This document shows, in pieces, positions 8,870-17,732 of a stretch of 64,000 nt of DNA. A model generated the notes under the pieces. That model searched no databases. It was not told where the DNA came from and saw nothing but the letters and a program-made list of their open reading frames with translations. A program made the translations under genes and the position numbers. The stretch is from SHZI01 sp964407855 (GTDB lineage: Bacteria > Pseudomonadota > Gammaproteobacteria > Steroidobacterales > GCA-2729495), in the NCBI GenBank assembly GCA_964407855.1, contig CAYOXI010000005.1, forward strand, positions 3,596-67,595. Direction: 5' to 3'. Position 1 is the first letter of the stretch, and each line of letters starts with the position of its first letter.

Positions 8870-9616
8870 TCAACCCGCGGGCGAGCTGCGGGGGGCGAGG
8901 GATTCCAGACTGAAGACCTCACCGTGGACGCCATCCGTCCGACGCATCACCGTCAGGCCGGGCCCGAAAGGGAGGTCGAGGAGCTGCAGCTTGGGGTCCT
9001 CGCGCAGCTCGTCCATCAGGTCGCGCACGTCCACGTCGTAAGCCTGGCCTTCTCCGTAGAACTTCGAGTGCCGCAGCACGACGCTGTCGTGAAACAGCAC
9101 GAGTCCCCGCGGGGCCAGCCGCGCGGCAAAGGCCTCGTAGTCGAAGCGAGCCTGGGCCGCGGTGTGGAAGCCATCCACGAACAGCAGTCCGATGTCGCTG
9201 AGCTCCCGGTACACGGGGGTGCCGACGAACTCCTGCGTCGTGCACAGGTGGTGCCGGATATTGGTCAGGCCGAAGCGCCGGAACCAGGCCTCCGTGCGCA
9301 CCGGATCCCGCCAGAAGTCGTCGATGAAGGAGGGGTCGATGAAGTGCACCTCGCCGCCGTCGCCGTTGTCCTGACAGGCCCGGGCCAGCACCATCGGCAC
9401 GAAACCCCGCCAGGAGCCGATGACCACGATCCGGGCGGGGCACAGCAGCCGGGCCAGGCCGTAGTAGATCCAGCCGAGGCCGAGGTTCAGGTCCGCGGTG
9501 CGCTGGTTGTGTCCCATCCGGACCAGCTCCGGATGGACAAAGAGCCCGGCAATCCAGCTGCTGAGGTCTTCCGGGGCCGCGCCTGCGACCGCCGGGTTCT
9601 GATGGGCAAGCGACAT
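8870..9616 (-). CDS. Class I SAM-dependent methyltransferase (Methyltransf_24 type)
   Basis: A 248-residue protein with a Rossmann-like methyltransferase core. RIVVIGSWRGFVPMVLA is the glycine-rich SAM-binding region, VHFIDPSFIDDFW holds the acidic residue after strand 2, and LLFVDGFHTAAQARFDYE and GLVLFHDSVV match the Methyltransf_24 group often found with surface-sugar genes. It converges on the zinc-finger gene, with 13 bp between the stops. The substrate is unknown; a role in polysaccharide or small-molecule methylation is inferred from family habits only. Confidence 0.78.
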   Translation of the reverse strand: MSLAHQNPAVAGAAPEDLSSWIAGLFVHPELVRMGHNQRTADLNLGLGWIYYGLARLLCPARIVVIGSWRGFVPMVLARACQDNGDGGEVHFIDPSFIDDFWRDPVRTEAWFRRFGLTNIRHHLCTTQEFVGTPVYRELSDIGLLFVDGFHTAAQARFDYEAFAARLAPRGLVLFHDSVVLRHSKFYGEGQAYDVDVRDLMDELREDPKLQLLDLPFGPGLTVMRRTDGVHGEVFSLESLAPRSSPAG

Positions 9617-9718
9617 GGGCTCATCTCCGGCTAAGCTGCCTGTGGATGAAAGCCTTCTACCACAGGCGCGTCGCCGGCAGAATCCGCCTCCCGCGCGTCC
9701 CGACCTAGAACGGAACCT

Positions 9719-10314
9719 ATGGCCCGATGCCGCACAAAACTCCTTTCCCTGTTCGTGCTGCTGTCACTGGGTGGCTGCACGAGCCTGGCATTTACGGCGG
9801 CCAACCTGCCGGCGGGCTTCGGCGACTACGAGCGCAAGGCAGGGATTGCCTACGGGCCGACAGCCCGCCAGCAGCTCGATGTCTATGTCCCCGGAACGGA
9901 CGACGACCAGGTCCGACCCGTGGTGGTGTTCATCTACGGCGGCGGCTGGACCGAAGGTTCGAGGGCGCGCTACCGCTTCGTTGCCAGCGCGCTTGCGGAG
10001 CGGGGCCTGATCACGGTGATCCCCGACTACCGCCTCCATCCCGACGGCGCCTTCCCGGTCTTTGTCAGTGACGCGGCCCTCGCGGTCGCATGGACCCTCC
10101 GGGAGATCAGCCGTTACGGGGGGGATCCGGACCGCGTGTTCCTGATGGGGCATTCCGCCGGTGCACACATCGCGGCACTGCTGGCGCTCGACCGGCGCCA
10201 CCTTGAGGCAGCGGGATCGTCGTCCGATGTCATCCGGGGCATGATCGGCCTGTCGGGTGCCTATGACTTCCAGCTGACCTCGGCGCCGCTGCGCGAGGTA
10301 TTCGGCGCCGTGCC
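9719..10314 (+). CDS. Alpha/beta hydrolase lipoprotein, 3' end lost in the assembly gap
   Basis: A lipoprotein signal peptide (residues 1-20) ends in the lipobox LGGC with C20, so the enzyme should be anchored in the outer membrane or exposed to the periplasm. The hydrolase domain follows the BD-FAE/carboxylesterase pattern: YGGGW at 73-77 replaces the oxyanion motif HGGGW, and GHSAGA holds nucleophile S146. Only about 198 residues are readable before the N run at 10315; the acid and His of the triad would lie in the gap. Ester substrate unknown. Confidence 0.82.
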
Positions 10315-10414
10315 NNNNNNNNNNNNNNNNNNNNNNNNNNNNNNNNNNNNNNNNNNNNNNNNNNNNNNNNNNNNNNNNNNNNNNNNNNNNNNNNNNNNNN
10401 NNNNNNNNNNNNNN
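10315..10414. other. Assembly gap (100 N)
   Basis: Exactly 100 undetermined bases join two contigs. A round 100 is the common placeholder for a gap of unknown size, so real distance and even adjacency are uncertain. It truncates the esterase lipoprotein on the left and the Kdo hydroxylase on the right. Confidence 0.99.
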
Positions 10415-11265
10415 AGCGGCGTCAGCGCGGTCCAGATGAAGCAATGCTGCCCGGACAGGCAGCCGTGACTGACGCCGTCGGCAAAGACCAGCCAGGCTGA
10501 GCGAGGCGCAAAGCGCATTTCCACATGGTGTTCCAGCTCGGCCTGGAACTCCGGGTTGTCCTTCAGGTAATCGTGGAAGCGCTTCATGGCCCGGTCGTAG
10601 GGGCTGGTGTCCAGCACCTTCGCGAGGGGGACCAGCACCGAGACACCCCTGAGCAGCCCCGAGAGCAGCTCATCCAGCGCGTTCTTGTCGAGCCGGCCGA
10701 CGTGACCGCGAGGTCCGGTAAAGCCCGCCCGCTCCGCATGTCGCGCGAAGACGCTGCGAAAGTCGCCCTTGCTTGCCCAGACCCGGTCCCGGGTCTCGTT
10801 GGCATTGACCAGGAAGCGGAGGATCCGGTCGCCGTTGGTGGCGCCATAGGCCCCGGCATCGACGTGGATCAGCTCGCTGGCCTTGTGGGCATCAATGGCC
10901 CGGCCGGCTTCTTCCATCGGCCGGAAGCTGCAGGTGCCGATATCGGCGCCCTGCATCAGATCGGGCATGGCAGCCTGCGCCCACGCGGAGATGCGGTCCC
11001 GCAGTCCGGTCAGCGCCCGGTAGGTGGGGGGGTAGAGCGCCGAGTGCCGGTCGAGGCCGCGTACGGAATCAGCCTCCGGGTGATAACTGACGTTCTTGCG
11101 GGTGATCGCGCCGGGCAGCTGCTCCCGGAGCACCTCGAGGTCGGCCGGGTCGGGCAGGGCCACCGGGCAACGGGGCAGGTAGACGATGCGCCCCTGCTCC
11201 AGCACGTCGGAGATCGTCCGGGGGCCGGCGGCTGCAAGGCGGCTGTCGTCGAAGGTTTCCAGCAT
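10415..11265 (-). CDS. kdoO: Kdo hydroxylase family protein, C-terminus lost in the gap
   Basis: The readable 283 residues match the Fe(II)/2-oxoglutarate/O2-dependent Kdo 3-hydroxylase family (PF11004), which changes Kdo to Ko in the LPS inner core. ELIHVDAGAYG gives the metal ligands H134-x-D136, and VSHGCLSGQH near the visible end likely gives the distal His. SYHPEADSVRGL and RILRFLVNANE also fit. The ATG at 11263-11265 is on the minus strand, divergent from the Kdo kinase gene 93 bp away. The family call is firm; 3-hydroxylation of Kdo is inferred from characterised members. Confidence 0.83.
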
Positions 11266-11358
11266 GGTGATTGGTTCCGGACCCGATCTAGTGTGGTGTA
11301 AGGTCCGCCCTGCCGCAACTGCCGGCACTGGCACCCAGAGAGCCCCGACCGGACCCCA

Positions 11359-12114
11359 TTGACCGTGCCCAGGCGCATCGCAAGACAAGGCAGCACCGGG
11401 ATCCTCTACGAGGACACGCGGCTGCACCGCCCGGATCCCGCGCTGCTGGATGCCCGCCACTGGGCCGGCGCGCCCGCCGCGCCCGGCTACTCGGGCGGTC
11501 GCGGCCAGACCCTGTTCGTTACGCATGAGGGCCGGCGCTGGGTGCTCCGGCACTATCACCGGGGGGGCACGATCGGCCGCTTCCTGGACGATCAGTTTCT
11601 CTGGACGGGTGAGCAGCACACCCGCTGCTTTCGCGAGTGGGAGCTGCTGGCCCATCTGGCCGGGCTGGGACTGCCGGCGCCGCGACCCGTTGCTGCGGCT
11701 TATCGCCGTCGGGGACTGGTGTATACGGCAGATCTGCTCACGGAGCTCATTCCGGACGTCGAGCCCCTGTCCAGCCGGCTCGCCCGGCGTGCTGCAGATC
11801 AGTCGGTATGGACTGCCGTCGGGCAATGCGTGGCGCGCTTCCACCGCGCCGGCGTCTGGCACGCAGACCTCACTGCCCACAACCTGCAGATCAGCGGCGG
11901 CGATGAAATCTTCCTGCTGGATTTTGACCGGGGGCGGCTGCGAGCCGCGCATCGGGGCTGGCAGGAAGCGAACCTCGCGCGGCTGCATCGCTCCCTGACC
12001 AAGATCAGCGAAGGCGGCGGTGTGGCCTTCGGGTACCGGGACTGGGAGTGGTTGCTGGCGGGCTACCGCGCGGCTATGGATAAGGATCCGGATACGGCGC
12101 CGGCCGGCCCTTGA
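11359..12114 (+). CDS. kdkA: 3-deoxy-D-manno-octulosonic acid kinase
   Basis: KdkA phosphorylates the Kdo residue attached to lipid A at O-4 on the cytoplasmic face. The 251-residue protein has a kinase-like fold. TLFVTHEGRRWVLRHYHRGG is the N-terminal signature of the family, WHADLTAHNLQI near 170 is the catalytic loop, and LLDFDRG near 190 holds the metal-binding Asp. The start is a TTG at 11359 (MTVPRR); a GTG at 11365 is an alternative. The last 41 bp overlap the 3' end of the acyltransferase gene on the opposite strand. Confidence 0.92.
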   Translation: MTVPRRIARQGSTGILYEDTRLHRPDPALLDARHWAGAPAAPGYSGGRGQTLFVTHEGRRWVLRHYHRGGTIGRFLDDQFLWTGEQHTRCFREWELLAHLAGLGLPAPRPVAAAYRRRGLVYTADLLTELIPDVEPLSSRLARRAADQSVWTAVGQCVARFHRAGVWHADLTAHNLQISGGDEIFLLDFDRGRLRAAHRGWQEANLARLHRSLTKISEGGGVAFGYRDWEWLLAGYRAAMDKDPDTAPAGP

Positions 12115-13012
12115 AACGCCGGTGGATCCAGTAGTACTGCTCCGGACACTGGCGGATGTGGTCCTCCAGGATCTGGTTCACCCGCAGGGCATCCGCGACC
12201 GGGTCGGGGCCGGGAAAATCCGCCAGGGGTGGCAGGATCTCCACGATGTAGCCCGCCCCGTCCGGCAGCCGCCGGGGCAGCAGCGGGATGACCAGCGCCT
12301 TGCCCAGGCGCGCGATCTCCGACAGTGCGGTGTTGGTCATGGCGGGCTCGCCGAAGAACGGCAACAGGGCACTGAAGGCACCGCGGATGCTCTGGTCCGG
12401 TGCATACCAGACGCCGTAGCCCTCCCGCAGGGCCCGGATGATGCGCCGGACGTTCTTCTTCGGGATCAGTTCATCGACCGCCCGCAGCCGGACGTGAGCC
12501 AGGATTGCATCGGCGAAACGGTTCCTGTTGGGCCTGAATACGCCCGCAAGCTTCGGGTGCAGGGGCCGCAGCCGCAGGCCCGAAAACTCCTGAGGTCCGA
12601 AATGCCCGGTGAGTAGCACCACCCCCTGGCCGCTGGCTGCAGCGGCTTCCAGATGTTCCGCGCCCCGGACTTCAACCAGTTGCCGGATCGTCGCATCGCT
12701 GGACCACCAGGCCAGTCCATGCTCGGCGAGGGTCATGCCCAGCGACGCGAAGTGGGCGCGGACCAGCGCCGCCTGTTCTGACGCCAGTAGTTCCGGGAAG
12801 CACAAACGGATGTTGGTTGCGGCGATGCGGCGCCGACCCGGAAGGGCCAGCCAGACAAGCCGGCCGAGCAGCCGTCCCGAGGCCAGCTGCCAGCGAAAGG
12901 GCAGCAGCGACATCAGCCGCAGCCAGCACAGCCCCAGCCAGAGGGGCCAGTAGCGGGGCTGCCAGTAGCGGGCGAGGGGCTGCCCTGGTTCCGGGGACGG
13001 CATGCTCGTCAT
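12074..13012 (-). CDS. lpxL: Lipid A biosynthesis lauroyl/myristoyl acyltransferase (LpxL/HtrB family)
   Basis: This enzyme adds a secondary acyl chain to Kdo2-lipid A at the inner membrane. An N-terminal hydrophobic helix (WPLWLGLCWLRLMSLLPF) anchors it. The HX4E active site is in TGHFGPQE, IPKKNVRRIIRALREG matches the family, and YYWIHRRFKGRP near the end is the characteristic C-terminal signature. The start at 13012 (MTSMPSP) was taken over an in-frame ATG at 13039; 13003 is also possible. With kdoO and kdkA it forms a small inner-core/lipid A modification cluster. Confidence 0.92.
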   Translation of the reverse strand: MTSMPSPEPGQPLARYWQPRYWPLWLGLCWLRLMSLLPFRWQLASGRLLGRLVWLALPGRRRIAATNIRLCFPELLASEQAALVRAHFASLGMTLAEHGLAWWSSDATIRQLVEVRGAEHLEAAAASGQGVVLLTGHFGPQEFSGLRLRPLHPKLAGVFRPNRNRFADAILAHVRLRAVDELIPKKNVRRIIRALREGYGVWYAPDQSIRGAFSALLPFFGEPAMTNTALSEIARLGKALVIPLLPRRLPDGAGYIVEILPPLADFPGPDPVADALRVNQILEDHIRQCPEQYYWIHRRFKGRPAPYPDPYP

Positions 13013-13086
13013 GGATATGACCGGTCTACTGCGATGCACATCCTAGCAGCCCCGACCTGCCAGCGATGGCTTCCGCGGCGCTGCCG

Positions 13087-13115
13087 CTTGAAAACGCGGC
13101 CCGATGAACCCATAC
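13087..13115 (+). promoter_or_regulatory. Sigma-32-like heat-shock promoter of htpX
   Basis: A perfect -35 CTTGAAA at 13087-13093 is followed after 14 bp by ACCCATAC at 13108-13115, close to the sigma-32 consensus CTTGAAA-N13-15-CCCCATNT. A sigma-70-like TACAAT overlaps at 13113-13118. Transcription would start near 13122, which places the ATG at 13104 upstream of the RNA and supports the GTG start at 13149. Confidence 0.6.
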
Positions 13116-13148
13116 AATGCGATTCAGACCTTTTGGCGGAGACCATTT

Positions 13149-14036
13149 GTGAAGCGCATTTTCCTTTTCCTGGCGACGAATATTGCTGTCCTCGCCGTGC
13201 TGTCCATCTCCATGCGCCTGCTGGGCCTGGACACCTATCTGGCGTCGACCGGGCAGGATCCGGTGGGCCTGCTCATCTTCGCGGCGGTGCTGGGTTTTGG
13301 CGGCTCCTTTATCTCGCTCGCCATGTCCAAGTTCATCGCCAAGCGCTCCACCGGCGCGCAGGTCATTTCCGAGCCCCGGACACCTGACGAGATCTGGCTG
13401 TTCGAGACCGTGCGCAGGCAGGCCGCCGAGGCCGGCATCACCATGCCCGAGGTGGCGGTGTATGACTCCCCCGACGTCAATGCCTTTGCGACGGGCGCCC
13501 GCCGGAACGCAGCCCTGGTGGCCGTGAGCACGGGCCTGCTGCGGAAGATGGACCGCAAGGAAGTCGAGGCCGTCCTCGGTCACGAGATCTCCCATGTGGC
13601 CAATGGCGACATGGTGACGCTCACCCTGATCCAGGGCGTGGTGAATACCTTTGTGATCTTCCTGTCCCGGATCATCGGGCGACTGGTGGACCAGGTGATC
13701 TTCAAGAGCGAACGGGGCAATGGACCCGGCTTCTTCATCACGGTGATCATTGCCCAGGTCGTGCTGGGCATTTTTGCCAGCATGATCGTGGCCTGGTTCT
13801 CCCGGCAGCGCGAATTCCGCGCCGATGCGGGCGGTGCCCACCTGGCCGGTCGCGGCAACATGGTCGCGGCGCTCCAGCGCCTGCAGCAGGCCCATGAGCC
13901 CTCCAGCCTGCCTGAAGGGATGAAAGCCATGGGCATTTCTGGCGGAATGGGGCGCTTTGGGCGGCTGTTCATGACACACCCGCCGTTGCCGGAGCGCATC
14001 GCGGCCCTTCAGGCCAGCGAATCCCGCCAGTCGTAG
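13149..14036 (+). CDS. htpX: Membrane-bound zinc metalloprotease HtpX
   Basis: HtpX degrades misfolded inner-membrane proteins together with FtsH. The 295-residue protein begins KRIFLFLATNIAVLAVLSI, the typical family start with helix 1. Its zinc site is HEISH near 145-149, with a third ligand Glu in FSRQREFRADAGGAHLAG. Further membrane segments are near 158-215. The GTG at 13149 was chosen because it matches family N-termini, has an upstream GGAG, and lies after the sigma-32-like promoter. An ATG at 13104 would add 15 residues with no family support. Confidence 0.94.
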   Translation: MKRIFLFLATNIAVLAVLSISMRLLGLDTYLASTGQDPVGLLIFAAVLGFGGSFISLAMSKFIAKRSTGAQVISEPRTPDEIWLFETVRRQAAEAGITMPEVAVYDSPDVNAFATGARRNAALVAVSTGLLRKMDRKEVEAVLGHEISHVANGDMVTLTLIQGVVNTFVIFLSRIIGRLVDQVIFKSERGNGPGFFITVIIAQVVLGIFASMIVAWFSRQREFRADAGGAHLAGRGNMVAALQRLQQAHEPSSLPEGMKAMGISGGMGRFGRLFMTHPPLPERIAALQASESRQS

Positions 14037-14076
14037 GCGAAAAAGACCGCGGCGACCGGGCGGGGTGTCAGCCAGG

Positions 14077-15390
14077 CTACTCGGGGCGCTCGTCCTCGTC
14101 GCCGCCGTTACGGTCAGCGTCAGGCCCGGCCCGGCCATCAGGGCGGCCCGGCTCCGGCGGCGCCTCCAGGTCGGCCATCAGTGATCCGTTGGTCCCGCTG
14201 CCGGCCTGGATGCCCAGGTTGAAGGTGGCAAATCCGGGCATCACCACCTGATTCAGCGCCATGCCCAGCACCCGGCCGCTGACCGGCGAGTAGATCAGCG
14301 TCTGCTCGTTGGTCACCGGGTCCGTCACGGTGCCGAGAATGTCACCGGGCGAAACCAGCTGTCCCAGCCGCACCAGCGAGAACAGGATGCCGGCCGCGTC
14401 GGAGCGGATCCAGGTGGAGCGGTAATACACCGGGCGAGGCTCGCGGAGCACATTCAGCCGCTTCACGATCTGCATGGCCACGAGCAGCCGTACGATGCCG
14501 CTGGTTCCCTCCCGCACCTGGGCCGACTGCAGCCGTCCAGGTTCGCCCGCCTCCAGCGTCACGGCCGGAATGCCGGCGTCCGTGGCCGCGCGGCGCAGCG
14601 TGCCGGGGCCGCCCGGATGGTGCAGGACCGTAAAGGCCCCGAAGCCGTTGGCAAACTTCCGCACCTTGTCGTTGCGGAGGTCGGCGCGGATCTGCGGCAG
14701 GTTGGTGCGATTCAGCGAGCCCGTGTGGATGTCAACAAGCCCGTCGCAGTGGCGAATCACATTGTCGAACAGCGACCAGGCGATCCGCGCCGCGGCACTT
14801 CCGCCGGGATTGCCGGGGAAGTAGCGGTTCAGGTCGCGGCGATCCGGCAGATACCGGGACCCGCGGCGGAACCCCTCGAGATTGACGATGGGGACCCCGA
14901 TCACGGCCCCCTTCACCCGGGCAGGATCCAGGTCCTGCATCACCCGCCGGATCATCTCGATACCATTCAGCTCGTCGCCATGGATGGCCCCGGTAAGGCA
15001 CAGGGTCGGCCCCTGGCCGATGCCGTTCACCACCAGCACCGGGGAGTTCCCGGACCCACCATCAAAGGATTGACCGCCGGCCCACCACAGGCGCCGCGAG
15101 GTGCCCGGGGGGATGCTTTCGCCGAGCAGCAGCAGGGATCCCGCCACCGGCTCGCCGGGCGGGTACGACGGCTCCGGTCCGGATGGCGCCTGGTCCGGAG
15201 CATCGGCGGCAACTGGTTCGCCGCTGGACGGGAGTTCGGTCGGGGACGGTGGCGCTGGGTCCGGCGCCGGGGTTGGCGCTTCGCCGCAGCCCGTCAGCGA
15301 CAGGCACAGAGACAGCACGACCGGTCCCACAATGGAGTGGCACCGGCTCCAGGACTGCGCCATCGGCAGGTGGATTTGCGGAAGTCTCAC
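14077..15390 (-). CDS. Succinylglutamate desuccinylase/aspartoacylase family lipoprotein
   Basis: A 437-residue lipoprotein with lipobox LTGC ending at C35, followed by a Pro/Ser-rich linker of about 50 residues. The zinc carboxypeptidase-like domain of the AstE/AspA family has GAIHGDE with ligands H137 and E140, DLNRYFPG with substrate-binding Arg, and VDIHTG with the third ligand. Its C-terminal part, DILGTVTDPVTNEQTLIYSP, is the beta-rich domain common to the family. It should act in the periplasm or at the outer membrane, unlike the cytosolic AstE. The substrate is unknown, perhaps an acylated amino acid or peptide. Confidence 0.83.
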   Translation of the reverse strand: MRLPQIHLPMAQSWSRCHSIVGPVVLSLCLSLTGCGEAPTPAPDPAPPSPTELPSSGEPVAADAPDQAPSGPEPSYPPGEPVAGSLLLLGESIPPGTSRRLWWAGGQSFDGGSGNSPVLVVNGIGQGPTLCLTGAIHGDELNGIEMIRRVMQDLDPARVKGAVIGVPIVNLEGFRRGSRYLPDRRDLNRYFPGNPGGSAAARIAWSLFDNVIRHCDGLVDIHTGSLNRTNLPQIRADLRNDKVRKFANGFGAFTVLHHPGGPGTLRRAATDAGIPAVTLEAGEPGRLQSAQVREGTSGIVRLLVAMQIVKRLNVLREPRPVYYRSTWIRSDAAGILFSLVRLGQLVSPGDILGTVTDPVTNEQTLIYSPVSGRVLGMALNQVVMPGFATFNLGIQAGSGTNGSLMADLEAPPEPGRPDGRAGPDADRNGGDEDERPE

Positions 15391-15424
15391 GGCAGGGAGG
15401 TTACGGAAAGTCCGGCGTCATTCT

Positions 15425-15546
15425 GTGAAACGCTAACAGGTTTTGGCGATGGGCAGAAGAAAGGCGGGGCCGCACCGGGCCTCGCGTTGCACGTTTCCAG
15501 CGGAGTTTCATGCTGTGCGGGCGGTCCACGTATATTGTGAAACGTG
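15425..15546. repeat. Repeated GTGAAACG motif and long-range inverted repeat upstream of mltD
   Basis: GTGAAACG occurs at 15425-15432 and again at 15538-15545. CACGTTTC at 15490-15497 is the exact inverse of GAAACGTG at 15539-15546. The 277-bp gap between the divergent aspartoacylase-type gene and mltD holds nothing else clear except an AT-rich TATATT at 15531-15536 that could be a -10 for mltD. The repeats may be operator half-sites. Confidence 0.35.
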
Positions 15547-15667
15547 TGGCAGTTCGCAAACGGGCCACCAGCTACCGTGCTGCTACACCATCCCGGAGGC
15601 AGGCAAACCTTGCCCGGTCACCGGGGATCCGTAAGATGCAGGCTACTGTCGCAGGAACCCACCGGGA

Positions 15668-17212
15668 ATGAAGCCAGCCAGATCCACGCCCAGGCGCCTG
15701 GCGCTGCTTGCCATTCTGGCTCTGCCCCTCACCGGGCTGGCAGCAGACGGGCTGCCGCGCCCGGCCGGACTGGAACCGGAAATCGGCTTCTGGCGCCAGA
15801 TCTTCGCTGACGTTTCCACCAGCCAGTTCCTGGTCCACGACAACCGCTACCTCGACATCGTCTACGAGAAGGTCGACATCCCGGCCGGTGCTTCCGATGC
15901 CAGCCGCCAGCGGGCCATGGAGGCGGCCAAGGCCCGCTACACGGCAATACTCTCGAGGCTGGCGACCGGCGACCGCAAAGGGCTGGACGCCGATGAAAGG
16001 CGCGTGCTGGCGCTGTGGCAGGATCGTTCTGACCCGGCCTCGCTGCGCAGCGCTGCCGAGCGGGTGCGCGTGCAGCAGGGCCTGTCCGACCGCTTTCTGG
16101 AGGGTCTCGTGCGCTCGGGCCGGTGGCGCGAGCACATCCTGATGAGCCTCGAGCGGGCCAACGTGCCTGCGGCCCTGGTAGCACTGCCCCATGTGGAGTC
16201 CTCCTACAATCCGGAGGCGCGCTCCTTCGTCGGCGCCGCCGGTCTCTGGCAGTTCACCGCCGGCACGGGCAGGCAGTTTCTCCGGATCGACAGTGTCGTG
16301 GATGAGCGGCGGGACCCCTTCCGGTCGAGTGAAGCCGCTGCCCGCTACCTCCGCGCAAACTACAACTCGCTCAATTCATGGCCGCTGGCGATCACTGCCT
16401 ACAACCACGGGGCCGGTGGCATGCGCCGCGCCGTCCGGGAGATGGGCACGGACAATATCGAGACCATCATCCGCAGCTACAGCGGCCCGGCCTTTGGGTT
16501 CGCCTCGCGGAATTTCTACGTCTCCTTTCTGGCTGCCGAGGAGGTGGACCGGAATGCCGAGCGGCATTTTGGTCCGGTGCGCCTCGACGACCCGGATCCC
16601 GGCTGGGTGATCGAGATGCCCGCCTACGTAGGGGCCTCGAGCCTGGCGGCCGTGCTCCAGGTACCGACCGAAACCCTTCAGGCCGCAAACCCGGCGCTGC
16701 TGCCCCCGGTCTGGGCCGGCAAGAAGTATGTGCCCCGCGGCCTGAATGTGCGTCTTCCCGGGCACGTGAATCCGGACGACGCCCGCGCGCGGCTGGCGAG
16801 CATTCCGGCCACGGATCGCAAGTCAGCCCAGGTGGCTGACCCGGTCAGCGGCACCCACAAAGTCCGGCGTGGCGAGACGCTGTCGGGCATCGCGGCCCGC
16901 TACGGCACCACTCCGGCCCGGCTGGCAAGCCTGAACGGGCTCAGCAAAGCCAATCTCATCCGGGAAGGTCAGGTCCTGAAGCTCGGAGATGGTGCCCAGG
17001 CACAGGCGAGGTCGGGCGCAGGCACGCAGGGCGGAAAGGCGACCACCCAGACGGGCACCTATGTGGTTCGGCCCGGTGACAACCTGGCCGGCATCGCGAA
17101 ACGCACGGGCGTGCCCCAGAGCCGGCTCATGGCCCTCAACGCGATCGACAATCCGCACCGCATCTTCCCGGGCCAGCGCCTGCGGCTCTCAGCTCCGGCG
17201 AGCGGCGGCTGA
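15668..17212 (+). CDS. mltD: Membrane-bound lytic murein transglycosylase D with two LysM domains
   Basis: MltD cleaves peptidoglycan glycan strands to 1,6-anhydromuropeptides. The 514-residue protein has a signal sequence (about 1-26, ending LTGLAADG) without a clear lipobox. The SLT domain carries catalytic E177 in PHVESSYNP, then GAAGLWQFTAGTGR, AITAYNHGAGGM and FYVSFLAAEEV. LysM domains at about 398-438 (HKVRRGETLSGIAARYG) and 465-508 (YVVRPGDNLAGIAKRTG) bind murein. The released anhydro products are substrates for AmpD and AnmK, both encoded in this window. The stop overlaps the next start (TGATG). Confidence 0.94.
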   Translation: MKPARSTPRRLALLAILALPLTGLAADGLPRPAGLEPEIGFWRQIFADVSTSQFLVHDNRYLDIVYEKVDIPAGASDASRQRAMEAAKARYTAILSRLATGDRKGLDADERRVLALWQDRSDPASLRSAAERVRVQQGLSDRFLEGLVRSGRWREHILMSLERANVPAALVALPHVESSYNPEARSFVGAAGLWQFTAGTGRQFLRIDSVVDERRDPFRSSEAAARYLRANYNSLNSWPLAITAYNHGAGGMRRAVREMGTDNIETIIRSYSGPAFGFASRNFYVSFLAAEEVDRNAERHFGPVRLDDPDPGWVIEMPAYVGASSLAAVLQVPTETLQAANPALLPPVWAGKKYVPRGLNVRLPGHVNPDDARARLASIPATDRKSAQVADPVSGTHKVRRGETLSGIAARYGTTPARLASLNGLSKANLIREGQVLKLGDGAQAQARSGAGTQGGKATTQTGTYVVRPGDNLAGIAKRTGVPQSRLMALNAIDNPHRIFPGQRLRLSAPASGG

Positions 17213-17724
17213 TGGGTGCCCGCGCTTTCCCGGCTGGCTGCCTGCTGGCCATGGTGCTCGGCTTTACCGGCTACGGGCCAGCGATGGCCAACGTTGTGCA
17301 GCAGGCTGATCTCGTGATCGTCCGCAAGGCCGAGCGCAAGCTCTTCCTGATGCGGGGTGAACAGGTGTTGCGCAGCTTTCCGGTGGCGCTCGGCCTCGCA
17401 CCGGACGGCCACAAGCAGCGTGAAGGCGATTTCCGCACGCCCGAGGGCAACTACCGGCTGTCGGGGCGCAATCCGAACAGCGAATTCTTCCTGGCCATCC
17501 AGATTTCATATCCCGGTCCGGATGATCTCCGCCGGGCAGCGGCCAACGGTGTGGCCCCCGGCGGAAGCATCATGATCCACGGCCTGCCCAACCAGCCGAG
17601 CCGCCCGCTCCAGTACTACCAGACCCGCGACTGGACCAACGGCTGCATTGCGGTTTCCAACTCGGACATGGTCGATATCTGGCTGATGACGCCCGACAAC
17701 ACGCCGATACAGATCCTCCCCTGA
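17212..17724 (+). CDS. L,D-transpeptidase (YkuD family)
   Basis: A 170-residue exported enzyme with a signal peptide ending near AMANV. The YkuD domain carries MIHGLPN with H123 and WTNGCIAVSN with nucleophile C145, the catalytic His and Cys of L,D-transpeptidases. Such enzymes form 3-3 peptidoglycan cross-links or attach proteins to murein; the short single-domain form resembles ErfK/YafK-like members. It is coupled to mltD by a 1-bp overlap and to ppnN by an 8-bp gap, so the three genes likely form a unit. Confidence 0.9.
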   Translation: MGARAFPAGCLLAMVLGFTGYGPAMANVVQQADLVIVRKAERKLFLMRGEQVLRSFPVALGLAPDGHKQREGDFRTPEGNYRLSGRNPNSEFFLAIQISYPGPDDLRRAAANGVAPGGSIMIHGLPNQPSRPLQYYQTRDWTNGCIAVSNSDMVDIWLMTPDNTPIQILP

Positions 17725-17732
17725 CCCTTCCG

